A stretch of DNA of 64,000 bases, from contig NC_079207.1 of assembly GCF_026745355.1 (NCBI RefSeq), forward strand, positions 15,958,650 to 16,022,649, in the 5' to 3' direction. Shown piece by piece: positions 45,157 to 56,403 of the stretch (its first letter is position 1; the number at the start of each line of letters is the position of its first letter). This stretch comes from Beta vulgaris subsp. vulgaris (Eukaryota; Streptophyta; Magnoliopsida; Caryophyllales; Amaranthaceae). Made by a program: the position numbers and the translations under genes. The notes beneath the pieces were generated by a model, which was not told where the DNA came from, searched no databases, and was given only the letters and a program-made list of their open reading frames with translations.

Positions 45157-46118
45157 TTATCTCGAAGGGAGTTCCCAATCGGGAGAGCGGATAATAGGTG
45201 CAGTTATTAAAGCTTGCTTGATCCTGTCAAAAGACTCAAGACACTCATCAGTAAAAACAAATGGAGCATCCTTAAGAAGGAGTTGGGTCAGTGGTTTAGC
45301 AATTTTCGAAAAATCCTTGATAAAACGGCGATAAAATCCCGCATGACCAAGGAAGCTTCGTACCCCTTTAACATTAGCTGGTGGGGGTAATTGCTCAATC
45401 ACTTGGACCTTAGCTCGATCAACTTGGATGCCCCTATCAGAAACAATATGGCCTAAGACGACTCCTTCAGTCACCATGAAATGACACTTTTCCCAGTTTA
45501 AGACCAAATGACACTCTTCACATCTTTTCAGGACTTTAGTGAGATTAACTAAGCATGTATCGAACGTGAACCATACACACTAAAATCATCCATAAAGACT
45601 TCCATGATAGACTCGATGAACTCAGAAAAGATACTCATCATGCAGCGTTGAAAGGTGGCAGGGGCATTACACAAACCAAAGGGCATTCTACGATATGCAA
45701 AAGTGCCATAAGGGCATGTGAATGTGGTCTTTTCTTGATCATCAGGATGAATGGGAATTTGGAAGAAACCTGAATACCCATCCAAATAGCAAAAGTATTT
45801 ATGACAAGCCAACCGTTCAAGCATTTGGTCAATAAAAGGTAGAGGGAAGTGGTCCTTTTTAGTGGCCATGTTGAGTCTCCTATAGTCTATACACATACGC
45901 CATCCAGTCACAGTTCTAGTAGGGATTAACTCATTCTTTTCATTTTTCACAACAGTCATGCCACCTTTTTTCGGTACTACTTGGACAGGACTTACCCACT
46001 TAGAGTCAGCAATAGGGTAGATAATACCTGCATCGAGTAGTTTCATCACCTCTTTCTTGACCACTTCCTGCATGTTTGGGTTCAATCTTCTGTGGTTGAA
46101 TGCATGGCTTATGGTCAT
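45157..46118 (-). pseudogene. Athila reverse transcriptase
   Basis: Clear RT blocks: KKEVMKLLDAGIIYPIADSK, WVSPVQVVPKKGG, TGWRMCIDYRRLNMATKKDH, YLDGYSGFFQIPIHPDDQEK, MPFGLCNAPATFQRCM, and the active site VFMDDFSVYG (FMDD, as usual in Athila). The thumb/connection GHIVSDRGIQVDRAKVQ and FLGHAGFYRRFIKDFSKIAK follows in a second frame after a break near 45545. Confidence 0.93.
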
Positions 46119-46265
46119 CCTCAGGTGTATCCTTGCATCAAAAAATCGGGGCTAATACCCTTCAAATCATCAATACTGTACCCTATAGCCTTCTTTGATT
46201 TTTCAGAACAACTAGAAGTTTGGAAAGTTGGCTATCGTCGAGTGCAGCACTGACAATTACAGGAT

Positions 46266-47161
46266 CTAACTCTTGCTATCTAAAAAGACATACTTCAAAT
46301 GAGAGGGGAGAGGTTTAAGTTCGGGTTTCTTTACCTCAACATTGCACACAGATCGATCAAACCTCTTTACCTGTTGGCATCCATGAAGGTCAGATTCTTC
46401 ACTTGCTAGCATCCTCTCAATAGCATCTACTTCATCGCTCCATATACTGCCATCACCTGTGGAAGAATCAAGACAAAGTACCGCCTCCAAGGGATCTCCA
46501 TAGAGAGCTTGGGGCATGTTATCATGGCAAATTAAATCAACCACATCAATACTATAGCACTTTTCCTCTAGCATAGGACTTTTCAAAGCAGTGCTCAGAT
46601 TAAAAGTGACCTCATCATCTCCAACAGATAGTGTAAGCTTACCATTTTTCACATCAATGACAGCACCAGCAGTATGAAGGAATGGCCTACCCAAAATGAT
46701 TGGAATTTGCCTATCTTCCTCCATATCAAGTACAACAAAGTCCACGGGAATAAAAAATTTACCTACTCTAACAGGTACATCCTCTAAAATACCTAGGGGG
46801 TATTTAACAGAACGGTCGGCCATTTGTAGAGTAATATTGGTAACTTTCAAACTTCCCATTTCAATTTTGAGGAAACAGACAATGGCATAACACTCACACT
46901 AGCCCCCAAATCACATAAAGCTTTATCAATGAACAAACTACCAATGTGACAAGGTATAGAGAAACTACCAGGGTCTTTTAATTTTGGTGGAGATTTATTT
47001 TGTAAAATGGCACTACATTCTTCAGTAAAAGCAACTGTCTCCACCTCGTTAAAAGCCCTTTTCCTAGTCAAGATATCTTTCATAAATTTAGCATAAGCAG
47101 GCACTTGAGTAATTAATTCCGTGAAAGGAACTGTTACCTGAAGATTCTTGACGACTTCCAA
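46266..47161 (-). pseudogene. Athila protease region
   Basis: CDLGASVSVMP (about 46880-46912) is the aspartic protease site; Athila elements often have DLG in place of DTG/DSG. It is preceded by PKLKDPGSFSIPCHIGSLFI and followed, after a frameshift near 46850, by SVKYPLGILEDVPVRVGKFF and IPIILGRPFLHTAGAVIDV (the ILGRPFL strand). The tail with DLICHDNMPQA is unassigned. Confidence 0.88.
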
Positions 47162-47311
47162 AAACTTACCAAATTGCTTGTCCAGCTTACTCTTGAGGTG
47201 ACGATTGGGGAAAGGAAGTTTGATAGGAGGAACCTCAATAGCAGGCTTTTTGGCTTCATTGGTCTCTTCATGTTCAGTGGCTGCTTAGAGTTCTCCTTGT
47301 CATTTTTAGCT

Positions 47312-48858
47312 TCAGCTGGGACCTGTTCCTATCATTTTCACACTCAAAGTATCATCAATAGGCATGGGTGGTCCATTATAGTGAGAACCACTTCGGAGAG
47401 TGATGGCATTTGCCGAATCTGTAGGCTGAACAGGTTGTGCTGGAAGAGCACCTTGTTGGCGAGTAGAGTTCGAAGTAGCCAATTGTGCCAACTGATTCTC
47501 CAACATCTTATTGTGAGCAAGAATGGACTCAATTTGTGCCTTATCAGCTTGTCGATCCTTTTGCATTTGTAGCATCATGTTTCTCATCTCAACCATCATT
47601 GGATCGGCAGGAGGTGCTTGTTGAGATGGATTGAAAGGTGGTCTAGAGAAACCAGGAGGGTGTTGGGAGGTGTTGGTAGTACTTGGTTCAATTGTTGTGC
47701 TTGTGGTTGTGGTGCAGGAGGATTCAGGACATTAGTGCTCTTGTAAGACAAGTTAGGATGATTTCTCAATCCTGGATTGTATGTGTTGGAGTATGGGTTG
47801 TTCGGCCGATATGCTTGAAAAGCATTAACTTGTTCGAGAGAACTCCGACACTCTTGTGCCCAATGTCCAACTATGCCACAATTATCACACATAATCTCGG
47901 AGGTAGTACCCAAAGCAGCAACACTTGCAGGAGAGGAGAGCTGCATATTGTCAAGTTTATTGCTGATGGCATTCATCTGTGCAGCTAATAAGGATATAGA
48001 ATCTATCTCATGCTTTCCACCCTTGTTAGCTAGTCCTCGAGGATTACCATATTGAGAGTTGTGGATAGCCATCTCCTCGATCAAATCATGGGCAGCATCA
48101 ATTTCCAGTTTCATGAATCTCCCATTTGCTGCAGAGTCAAGGATAAGTCTCGAGTTGTTCCCCAAACCATTGTAGAATCCTTGAACTAGGAACCATTTTT
48201 GTAGACCATGATGGGGACATTCTCTCTGAAGATCTTTAAATCTTTCCCATGCCTCATGTAAAGACTCATCAGTCCCTTGGGTGAAGTTTGTAATCTGACT
48301 ACGCAACCTAGCAGTCTTCTCTGGAGGGTAGTACTTTCTGTAGAAAGCTAGAGCCAAGGTATTCCAATCAGTGATCCCAAGAGTGGCTCGATTAATCCCA
48401 TTGTACCACATCTTTGCCTTGTCTCGAAGTGAAAATGGGAAAAGAATCTCCCGAATCTGATCTTGTGTCACTCCCTGCTGCTTAATGGTAGAGCAATATT
48501 GGCAGAAATCTTGATAATGAAGATTGGGGTCTTCATTAGGTCCACCACCAAATTGTTTTCTTTCGATCATGTTTAGCAATGCAGGTTTGATCTCGAAATT
48601 TACAGCTTCGATTTCAGGCATTTGATTGCTTCTGGGAAGTTCAGCCAAAGAGGGTTGGGAAAAATCAGTAAGCTTCGAGCCATCTCTGTTCTGGTGAAGC
48701 GAACAGAGACAATGCTGGTAGAATCAGAGTCAGAATCCAAAGGATTATCTTCCCTTGGATTATCTCGCAACTGTCTGGAAAAGTTCTTCTGTCTATGAAA
48801 GGATCTTTCGATTTCAGGATCAAATTGTAGGCAATCTGAACTCAAACTCCTGCGCATA
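47312..48858 (-). pseudogene. Athila gag
   Basis: Starts near 48858 (MRRSLSSDCLQFDPEIERSF), shifts frame near 48640, then continues with FEIKPALLNMIERKQFGG, the capsid part KMWYNGINRATLGITDWNTL and RSQITNFTQGTDESLHEAWE, and a zinc knuckle CDNCGIVGHWAQEC. After a further shift comes the segment NKMLENQLAQLATSNSTRQQ, typical of Athila before protease. The product would form the virus-like particle in the cytoplasm. Confidence 0.9.
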
Positions 48859-48973
48859 GAAGAACTAAAGAACAAACAATTAAGAGATTTTGTCCCAAAG
48901 AACAAGTGTTCTCTGAGACGAGAGTATATAATCTAGACTCTAAAACAATTAAAGAAAATGGAACAAAACCGTT

Positions 48974-48991
48974 TCCCCGGCAACGGCGCCA
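48974..48991 (-). other. Primer binding site, tRNA-Asp type (Athila)
   Basis: Reverse complement reads TGGCGCCGTTGCCGGGGA, five bases downstream of the 5' LTR end in minus sense. Same primer as the small element at 12893-12910. Confidence 0.92.
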
Positions 48992-48996
48992 AATTT

Positions 48997-50414
48997 TGAC
49001 AGGCTAAAGTCGTATCACCTTATCAAAAGTAATCCTAAGTCCTCTAACAAATAGTAGTCAGGGAAGTAGGGTCGAATCCACAGAGAAACAGTGTTCTTTT
49101 CCTAATTGTCAGTCAAATCTAGAGTATAGGAACGAGTGTTTGTGTGTAATTATACTAAACTAAACTATAACTATATCAAGAATTATCAATATAAAAAGTC
49201 TAGGGCATAGGTTCACCAATGATCAATATTTCGGGATGAAACACTAAAATCAACAATTAATAATGCAGTTAAACAGATTGATTCGCTCTCTCAAGTCTAA
49301 ATCAAGCATAGAACGATATTAACAGGCTCTCGCAATTTATTAACACCAATTCTACCTATTGAAACTAGCCTTAATATCAAGTTTATACCTCTCGGCGCAT
49401 AACCTAATATTGCAACACTATAACAATCAAATCTGGCCAAATTGGATTGAATAGACATAAAAACATTCAATAGGAATCAACATGCATCAATAAAAATCAA
49501 TACTTTAATAAACATCCCTTCCTAATTGATCATGGATCCCCCTAAACCCTAGAAATAGACTACTCAATCATAATTGGAGAAAACATATTCATAATTAAAT
49601 AAGCAAACATGAATTATAATAAAGGATTGAATAGAATAGAAAGAAGAGAAATAATACCAATTGTAGAACCAATCTTGCAAAAATCAAAGCTTTATTGAAA
49701 ATTCAATGTAAATGGGAAAAAGCAAAACTAGGGTTCTTCAATAATTGAGAAAAAGAAAAAAATCTTTTATGAATTAATGACGGAAAACAAATAGAAAATA
49801 AGATAGGAAATAATAATATTCCCTTGAGTCTTTATACCTTTCTATTTCCTAAAACAACTAGAAAAATAGAGTCTAATTCGTCAAAAGATAAAGCCTTATC
49901 GACTAGGAAACCCGGAATAATCCGCGGCCGCGGATTTTCGGGCTGCAAAACAGCGTCAACTTGCAAAGACATATCTCCCAAACTAGAAGTCGTATCGGGG
50001 CGTGTAATATACCTTGGAAAGCTCTTCAAGTCTAGTTTCCAACCCCACTGGAATCACTGAATTCCGATCTCTGGATGATAAGTTATGATCAAAAGAGTGC
50101 ACACGACTCAATTTCCATACTTCTTTTAATACGTTTCCGCTATGTTTGGGTTGCAATCCGACTTGAAGATGCCCTTTGGACTTCTCATTTGACTTAGCTC
50201 CTTCCTAGATGCTTCTCATGCTTAAGCTTGTCCAATAATACTCCAATTGTGTTCTCAATACCTGAAAACTATCAAAAACACCGAAAACACACAAAAGAGT
50301 AATATCTTCTCAACTTAAGTAACTATGTGCAATTATGGACTAATAATGCAACTAAATGATCCTAAAATGCAACCTAAATGCATCATGAAATGCCTATATT
50401 AATATGACTCATCA
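48997..50414 (-). repeat. Athila 5' LTR, minus orientation
   Basis: 1418 bp; plus strand reads TGACAGGCTAAAG...ATATGACTCATCA, the reverse complement of 40731-42161. Contains the palindrome around 49920-49935. Confidence 0.92.
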
Positions 50415-52689
50415 TGAAACCCAAACACTAATTTCATCAATTATTAAACTCTATTTGAACCTAATCATCATTTCCTAAGCCCATAAGAGGAAACAATAAA
50501 AATCCCTTAAACCCGACTTTTTTCACACAACTTTATTTTCTCTCCCCTCATTTTCCCCAAGATTTTCGGCCTCCCCTTATTTTTCCCCTCTCTTCCTCTT
50601 CGGCACTCCTTTCCTCGCCGGCTGTTGCAACTTCGTCGGTCGTCTGCCGATCACCGCGGCTGCCACCTGCTGACGCTCCGCCTCCTTGCTGGCGTGTTCT
50701 TCCCTCTTTTCTTGGTTTGGTTATTTTTCTTCCTCCTCAAGTTATCACTAGTGGGAAAAACCCCCACTTGATGCGGTCAAAATTGGCCTTTCTGATGCGG
50801 TTTTGGTCCACATCAGGTGGGGTCGCAGCAGCTTACTGATGTTTTGTGATGCGGTCTAAAACTGCATCAGAAAAAGATAATTTGATGCGGTTTTCAAGAA
50901 TGATCGCATCAGATTCTTTGTTTTATGAAAAATAAAAAAAAAAGTTGCAGCAGCAACTTTTACAACAACGATTCCAACAAAAATCCAGCAAAACAAAACG
51001 AAAACACAAAATACAATGATTCCAACAACCACAATTCATAATTCCAACAAAATTATACAAACGAATTTAAACTAAAAAAAATAGCAATTTATTACAAAAC
51101 ATAAAGTATATAAATTACATAAATGAAAAAACAAGTAATTAACCAAATCTAAAATTACAAAGAAAAAAACTAATTAACAGAAAAATAAGAAACGAAAAAA
51201 CAAAAATTAAACGAAATTAAACCTAGATCTAGAATAATATAAAATTACAGGATAATAATCGCCACCAAACTTAACAAAATCAACTAAAAACGAAAAACAA
51301 ATCACTTATTTCGACGGCAAGTAGATCTGGGCTTCGTTGAAGTCGAAACTAGGACGCGGCCGTTGGTGGCGTTGGCGGTTTGTGGTTAGGGTTTTGTGGA
51401 GGATGTAGCTTTGCGTTGGCGATGGCAGAGGCGGCGACGGTGGCGTTAGTGTTTGAGAACGACAGAGAGAGGAGGGTGTGTGGTGGTGGTGTTTGAGTAA
51501 CGAGAGAACGAGGCGTTTGGTGGTGGCGGTGGCGTCGGTGTTTGAGAACGACTGAGAGAGAAGGGTGTGTGGTGGTGGTGGTGTTGTTTGAGTTACGAGA
51601 TGAGAGAGAGATGAGGGTGTCTGGTGGTGGTGGTGTTGTTTGAGTTACGAGAGGAGAGAGAGATGAGGGTGTCTGGTGGTGGTGGTGTTGTTTGAGTTAC
51701 GAGAGGAGAGAGAAAAGGAGAGGGAGAGAGAGGATTAGAGAGAAGGGGGGCGGTGTGAATTGTGGGAGAATGGGAGATTATTAGGGTTGGTTGGGGTTTG
51801 TTACATAAATAGGCCACGAGTAACGAGAGGAATTTAGCGCTGTATTTTCGGATGCGGTCCACTGAACCGCACCAGGTTCTAAAAAAACCGCATCCGATAT
51901 TAAATCTGATGCGGTTTTTTTTTTGGACTGCATCCGCTTTTCTTTGCCAAGTTTCCCTCGCATTTTTTTGTTCATTTTCGGATGCGGTTTTACAAAAACC
52001 GCATCCGGTACAAAGTGACATATAAGGTTTTTTCCACTAGTGTATTTTCAATGCAAAGTTTATGTTTTAAAGATTTGTTCTAATAAATATTATGTTTAAA
52101 AGTTATAGTTTGATGATTTAATTATTGTGAATCTAAGTTTATATATTTTATGTACTGAAGAAATAGTTTAGATTTACTTATCATGTTTGAATTGGATTTT
52201 TAATTATCAAAGCATGGATTTTTAGGGTTTTAAAGGTTGGAAAATCATAGGAGTATATTATAGTTTATGAGATTGATTGTTCTTATGATTTCAAATATGT
52301 GTAAGCATGTTTAAAAAGAGTTTTAATATATAATATGTTGCTGGAAATTTGAAAATAGTACTGTTGATGGAGATTTCTGATTTTAAAACATCAGTGTTGA
52401 GAGTTTTTAACAACTAGTATAGTATTACTATACTAGGAGGGTTTAATACTTAAGTTTTAATGGGGGAAAAGTTTTTAAACACTTTTAAGAATGGTTTAAA
52501 GTATTTTATTATTGTTGTAAATTCATAAAGGATTGATTGTGGATTTATATTGGTTGTTTTAGGCGGAGAATTCTCTTTAGGTGACTTTTGAGGTTATGAA
52601 AGTGGCAACTGGATTTGTCTACACAAGGTACGTACATACCTATATGTTGATTGGATTAGTATCATGATTTTAAGGATGTGTATTAACAC
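50415..52689. other. Older unidentified repeat split by Athila and CACTA
   Basis: 50415-50745 has CT-rich, leader-like sequence (CTCCCCTCATTTTCCCC); 52046-52689 continues AT-rich with CTACACAAGGTACGTACATACC (52618-52640). Composition suggests an LTR of another element, whose left part may lie before 38627. No primer site or coding domain identified. Confidence 0.4.
50746..52042. mobile_element. Non-autonomous CACTA element (GATGCGGTT family)
   Basis: Ends CACTAGTGGGAAAAACCCCC and GGTTTTTTCCACTAGTG, TSD TAT at 50743-50745 and 52043-52045. 1297 bp. Subterminal GATGCGGTTTT / AAAACCGCATC units form hairpins (for example 51976-52010). The interior has a GA-rich/CT-rich leader-like module in minus orientation and three tandem ~64-bp GAGAGAGATGAGGGTGTCTGG repeats (about 51480-51720). 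No transposase. Confidence 0.92.
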
Positions 52690-53741
52690 CTCATCTAATC
52701 CGGTTTTGAAAGAGTACCGTCAGGAGCACATACCCATTGAGGGGCAGGTGGCGGCACTCCAGATCAATTGGCCCACTCCTTTCTCGGTCAGGATCATGGA
52801 GTCCCCTCCTTTCCCAAAGGTTAAGCTCCCTACCATTGATCCTTTTGACGGAACTACTGATCCGGACGATCACCTATCAGCTTACAAGCATCAGATGTAT
52901 GTCCAAGGGGTGGACGATGCTACTTGGTGTAAGAATTTCCCAGCTACTTTGAAAGGAGTAGCGCAAAAATGGTTCAACAACTTACCTCCTAATTCGGTAA
53001 TAATTTTACTGAACTTAGTATTCTGTTCACCAGTCACTTTGTGGCTAATCGGCAAGAACAGAAAACAAGCATGCACCTAGGTAAGGTCATCCAAGGTCCT
53101 AAGGAAGCCTTGAGAGGTTATGTGAAGAGGTTTAATCTGGAGGCGTTGCAGATCCAAGATTTGAATGCGGGTGTGGCATTTGACGCCTTCATCAGAGGTC
53201 TAAGACCAGGAAGTTTTAAGTTTGATTTGGTGAAGAAGAAAATCACTACTCTGACGGAAGCACTGAGGGAGGCTGAAGCATTCATTCATGCCACAGAGGT
53301 CTGTGCTGAGGCAAAACAGCCAGAAGTGAAGAAAGTGGAAGAGGCTGTTCAGCCAAAAAAGAATCCGCCCAAGAAGGCTGAGACTTGGGCCATGACTACT
53401 ATGACCACTCGTCCAAGAGAAGTAGGCGGTCGAGCCGGCGGCCTCTGTTGAACCAATAGAGTTCAACAAAGATCAATATTCCATTTTGATGGAAATAAAA
53501 GATCAGCATGAGCTAAAGGCGCCGGCCGAGATGAAGACGCCTTATCGTAACAGGGACAAGAGCAAGTATTGTCACTTTCACAAAGATTGTGGACATGAAA
53601 CCAATGAATGCAAGCATTTGAAGCGAGCACTAGAAGAGTTGGCTCGAAAAGGAAAGATGAACAATTACCTACCCTCGTCAGGAAGGAAGTTTCAGAAAAG
53701 GGATAACCGTCAAGGAAGAAAAATGGACGGAGATAGCACGG
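52690..53741 (+). pseudogene. Tat gag
   Basis: Capsid part VKLPTIDPFDGTTDPDDHLS, WCKNFPATLKGVAQKWFNNL, then in a second frame KVIQGPKEALRGYVKRFN and FIRGLRPGSFKFDL, and later a CCHC-like knuckle CHFHKDCGHETNECKHLK. Breaks near 53030 and 53450. The protein would coat the RNA in particles. Confidence 0.9.
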
Positions 53742-54552
53742 ATGAGAGATGTAGTGATGGTCATCTCAGGAGGATTTGCAGCTGGAGGTCCGACAAATCG
53801 CGGCCACAAAAACTATTTGAGGGAACTCAGCCAGGTTATGCTCACCAACCAGGCCGAGTCTGATCCTTTTCCAAAAATAGTGGTCAGCGAGTTGGACCGG
53901 GGGAATATTAGGACGCCTCATGATGACCCGCTGGTTGTGGAAATGAAGATTGCCAATCTAAGGGTTAGGCGAATTTTGATTGACACTGGGAGCTCAACTG
54001 ACATCATCAGTGCTGATTGTTTGTCTCGTTTAAAGTTTGACAAAAACGATTTGATGCCGGTAAATCATCCTATAATTGGTTTTGGCGGCGGGGTCATACA
54101 CCCTATGGGACTGTCACCTTGCCTGTCAGAGTTGGAGAAAAAGATGCGGCCAGGACGCTTTTTGTGAAATTTTTGGTAGTACGAGACTTGACAGCTTATA
54201 ATGTCATTCTCGGGCGACCTACCTTAAATCACATCAAGGCCGTCATTGTGACCCATTTAATGCTGATGAAGTTTGAGTGCGATGGTGGGAAGATTGGATC
54301 TCTTTATGGAGACCAGCAAGCTGCCAGAGAATGCTATCTCACCACACTCAAACCATCATCTTGGAAGGAAAAAGCAGAGTGTCCAAGGGCACAAGGAGAT
54401 GATTCGGCCAAAAAAGTTAAAGGCCAGATTAGTGAGCTTAAGGAGGAAATTGAGAAGGTTCAGGAGTCGCCTTTTCCTGAAAGCACTCCGTCCATGCTTT
54501 TGCCTAGCAAGAAGAGAAAGTGTTTGGCTTTAAGGAAGAAAACATTCATCTG
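53742..54552 (+). pseudogene. Tat aspartic protease
   Basis: RRILIDTGSSTDIISADCLS holds the DTGSS active site; after a frameshift near 54130, LTAYNVILGRPTLNHIKAV gives the ILGRP strand. A charged tail (SELKEEIEKVQES) leads towards RT. Confidence 0.9.
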
Positions 54553-54639
54553 AGATAATGGCTATAATGAGTCTGGGACTAGAACGTCCAGCACCTGTGG
54601 AAAGTCCAGTAGAGATCTGCTTGAATCCAGAACGTCCGG

Positions 54640-55800
54640 AAAGGACATTGAAAATTGGATCAGTTTTGAGGACGGAATTCAGGCGCCTTGGTTGCGTTGC
54701 TGCGAGAATTTGAAGATGTGTTTGCCTATGCTGTAGAGGAGATGCCTGGGATAGACCCTGAGGTGGCTGTCCATAAGCTCAACATTGAGCCGGGGCAAAA
54801 GCCTATTCGGCAGAAGAAGAGGCATCTGGGGCCGGCCAGAAATAAGGCCGTTGACGAAGAAGTTCAAAAGTTGCTCAAATCTAAATTCATCCGGAAACAT
54901 CTACCCAGATTGGGTAGCAAATGTTGTGATGGTTCCAAAGCCGAATGGCACTTGGAGGATGTGCGTTGATTATACAGATTTGAACAAGGCCTGTCCTAAG
55001 GACAGCTTCCCGTTGCCAAAAATAGATCGTTGGTTGATTCTACGGCCGGCCATGCCCTACTGAGCTTTATGGATGCCTACTCTGGCTTCCATCAGATTCC
55101 TATGTGGCCGGATGATCAAGATAAGACTTCTTCATTACTGAGAAAGGGCTGTATGGATGGCTCAGGATGCCTTTCGGCCTAAGAAACGCTCCGGCTACAT
55201 TTCAGAGGCTCATTAATACAGTATTTCAGCCGCAGCTCGGCCGAAATATGGAAGCTTATATAGACGACATGATCGTCAAGAGTAAAGAGAAAGATCATCT
55301 GGACGATCTGAGGGAAACCTTCCTCACCTTGAGAAAATTCAAGTTGAAGCTTAATCCGCAAAAATGTGTGTTCGGCGTAGTTGCTGGGAAATTTCTGGGA
55401 TTTTTGGTTGATCAGAGAGGGATTGAGGCAAATCCCGACAAAATTCAGGCTATTATGAATATGTCTTCGCCGTCCAAAGTCAAAGAAGTTCAGAGGTTGA
55501 CGGGCTGTTTGGCTGCTCTTGGACGGTTTCTCTCAAAATCAGGGGACAAATGTCACCATTTCTTTGCTACCATCAAGAAAAATGCCAAGTTTGAATGGTC
55601 AGATGAAGCTGAAGTAGCCCTTCAGCAAGTAAAAGATCATCTTCGGCAGCTGCCTAGGCTGATCAGTCCGGCCGAAGGAGAGAGGTTGTATGTGTATCTG
55701 GCTGTATCACCCTTCGCGGTAAGTGCAGTCCTTTGGCTGAAAGAGATCGGTGCAAATACCCGTATATTTTGTGAGCCATGTGCTTAAAGATGCTGAGAAC
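54640..55800 (+). pseudogene. Tat reverse transcriptase
   Basis: FEDVFAYAVEEMPGIDPEVA, RKHLPRLGSK/YPDWVANVVMVPKPNGTWR (frames change here), CVDYTDLNKACPKDSFPLPK, FMDAYSGFHQIPMWPDDQ, MPFGLRNAPATFQRLINTVF, and YIDDMIVKSKEKDHLDDL (active site YIDD), then FLGFLVDQRGIEANPDKIQA. Breaks near 54900, 55050 and 55125. Confidence 0.93.
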
Positions 55801-56403
55801 AGATATTCTCCATCGAGAAATTCGGCCTGGCTTGCTGATGGCAGCCGGAAGTTAAGCCTTACTTCTTAGCTCACAGCATCTTGTATATACAGATCAGCCG
55901 CTTAGGCAAGTGTTGCATAAGATGGATGCCTCTGGCCGAATGCTTAAAATGGGCTGTTGAGCTGAATATGTTTGATTTAACATTTGAGCCTAGAAAGGCA
56001 ATCAAGGGCCAGGCTTTGGCTGATTTATGTAGAGCTTACTCGGCCTACGATAGAAAGCGTCCAAGATCCAGCAGCAGGAAGGCGTCATTGGACCCTTATG
56101 GTGGACGGATCCTCAACTGCCAACGGATGTGGGGCAGGAATCATTTTTCAATCTCCAGAAGGGGATAAGTTTGAATATGCTATGAAATTCAAGTTCCAGG
56201 CGTCCAATAATGAGGCAGAGTATGAAGCTCTCTTAGCCGGCATAAAAATGTGTAAAGCGGCTGGGGCCTGGAAATTGAGGCTAAGGACTCTCTGCTGGTT
56301 GTCAGTCAGGTCAATGGTGATTTGAATGCAAGGAGCGTCCATGAGAAGTATATGAATTTGGTCAAGGAGAGATCAAGTCTTTAAAGAGGTTCGTCCTAGA
56401 CAG
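55801..56403 (+). pseudogene. Tat RNase H and second (archaeal-type) RNase H
   Basis: The first RNase H starts before this at SPAEGERLYVYLAVSPFAVS (about 55660) and is broken afterwards. The second has VDGSSTANGCGAGIIFQSPE and KFQASNNEAEYEALLAGIKM, the D..S....G.G and NNEAEYEAL motifs of the extra RNase H of Tat elements. Frame breaks near 56280 and 56390. Confidence 0.88.

Larger units (their letters stand above)
38632..50414 (-). mobile_element. Athila-type Gypsy element with LTRs in inverted orientation
   Basis: From the right: 5' LTR (48997-50414), tRNA-Asp primer site, gag, protease, RT, RNase H and integrase, all on the minus strand, then a GC-hairpin region to 42162. From the left, on the plus strand: an env-like ORF end, a region with repeated purine tracts, the PPT, and an LTR (40731-42161) that is the reverse complement of the right one. 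The two LTRs are near identical. TGAAA occurs just left of the block (38627-38631) and right after the right LTR (50415-50419). This fits one element whose 3' arm (38632-42161) was inverted after or during insertion. Two head-to-head truncated elements are the alternative. Confidence 0.8.

Noticed and set aside
50415..52689. This region as the 5' LTR of the Tat element
   Set aside because: It shares no start, end or TATA/leader sequence with the Tat 3' LTR at 62535-63161.
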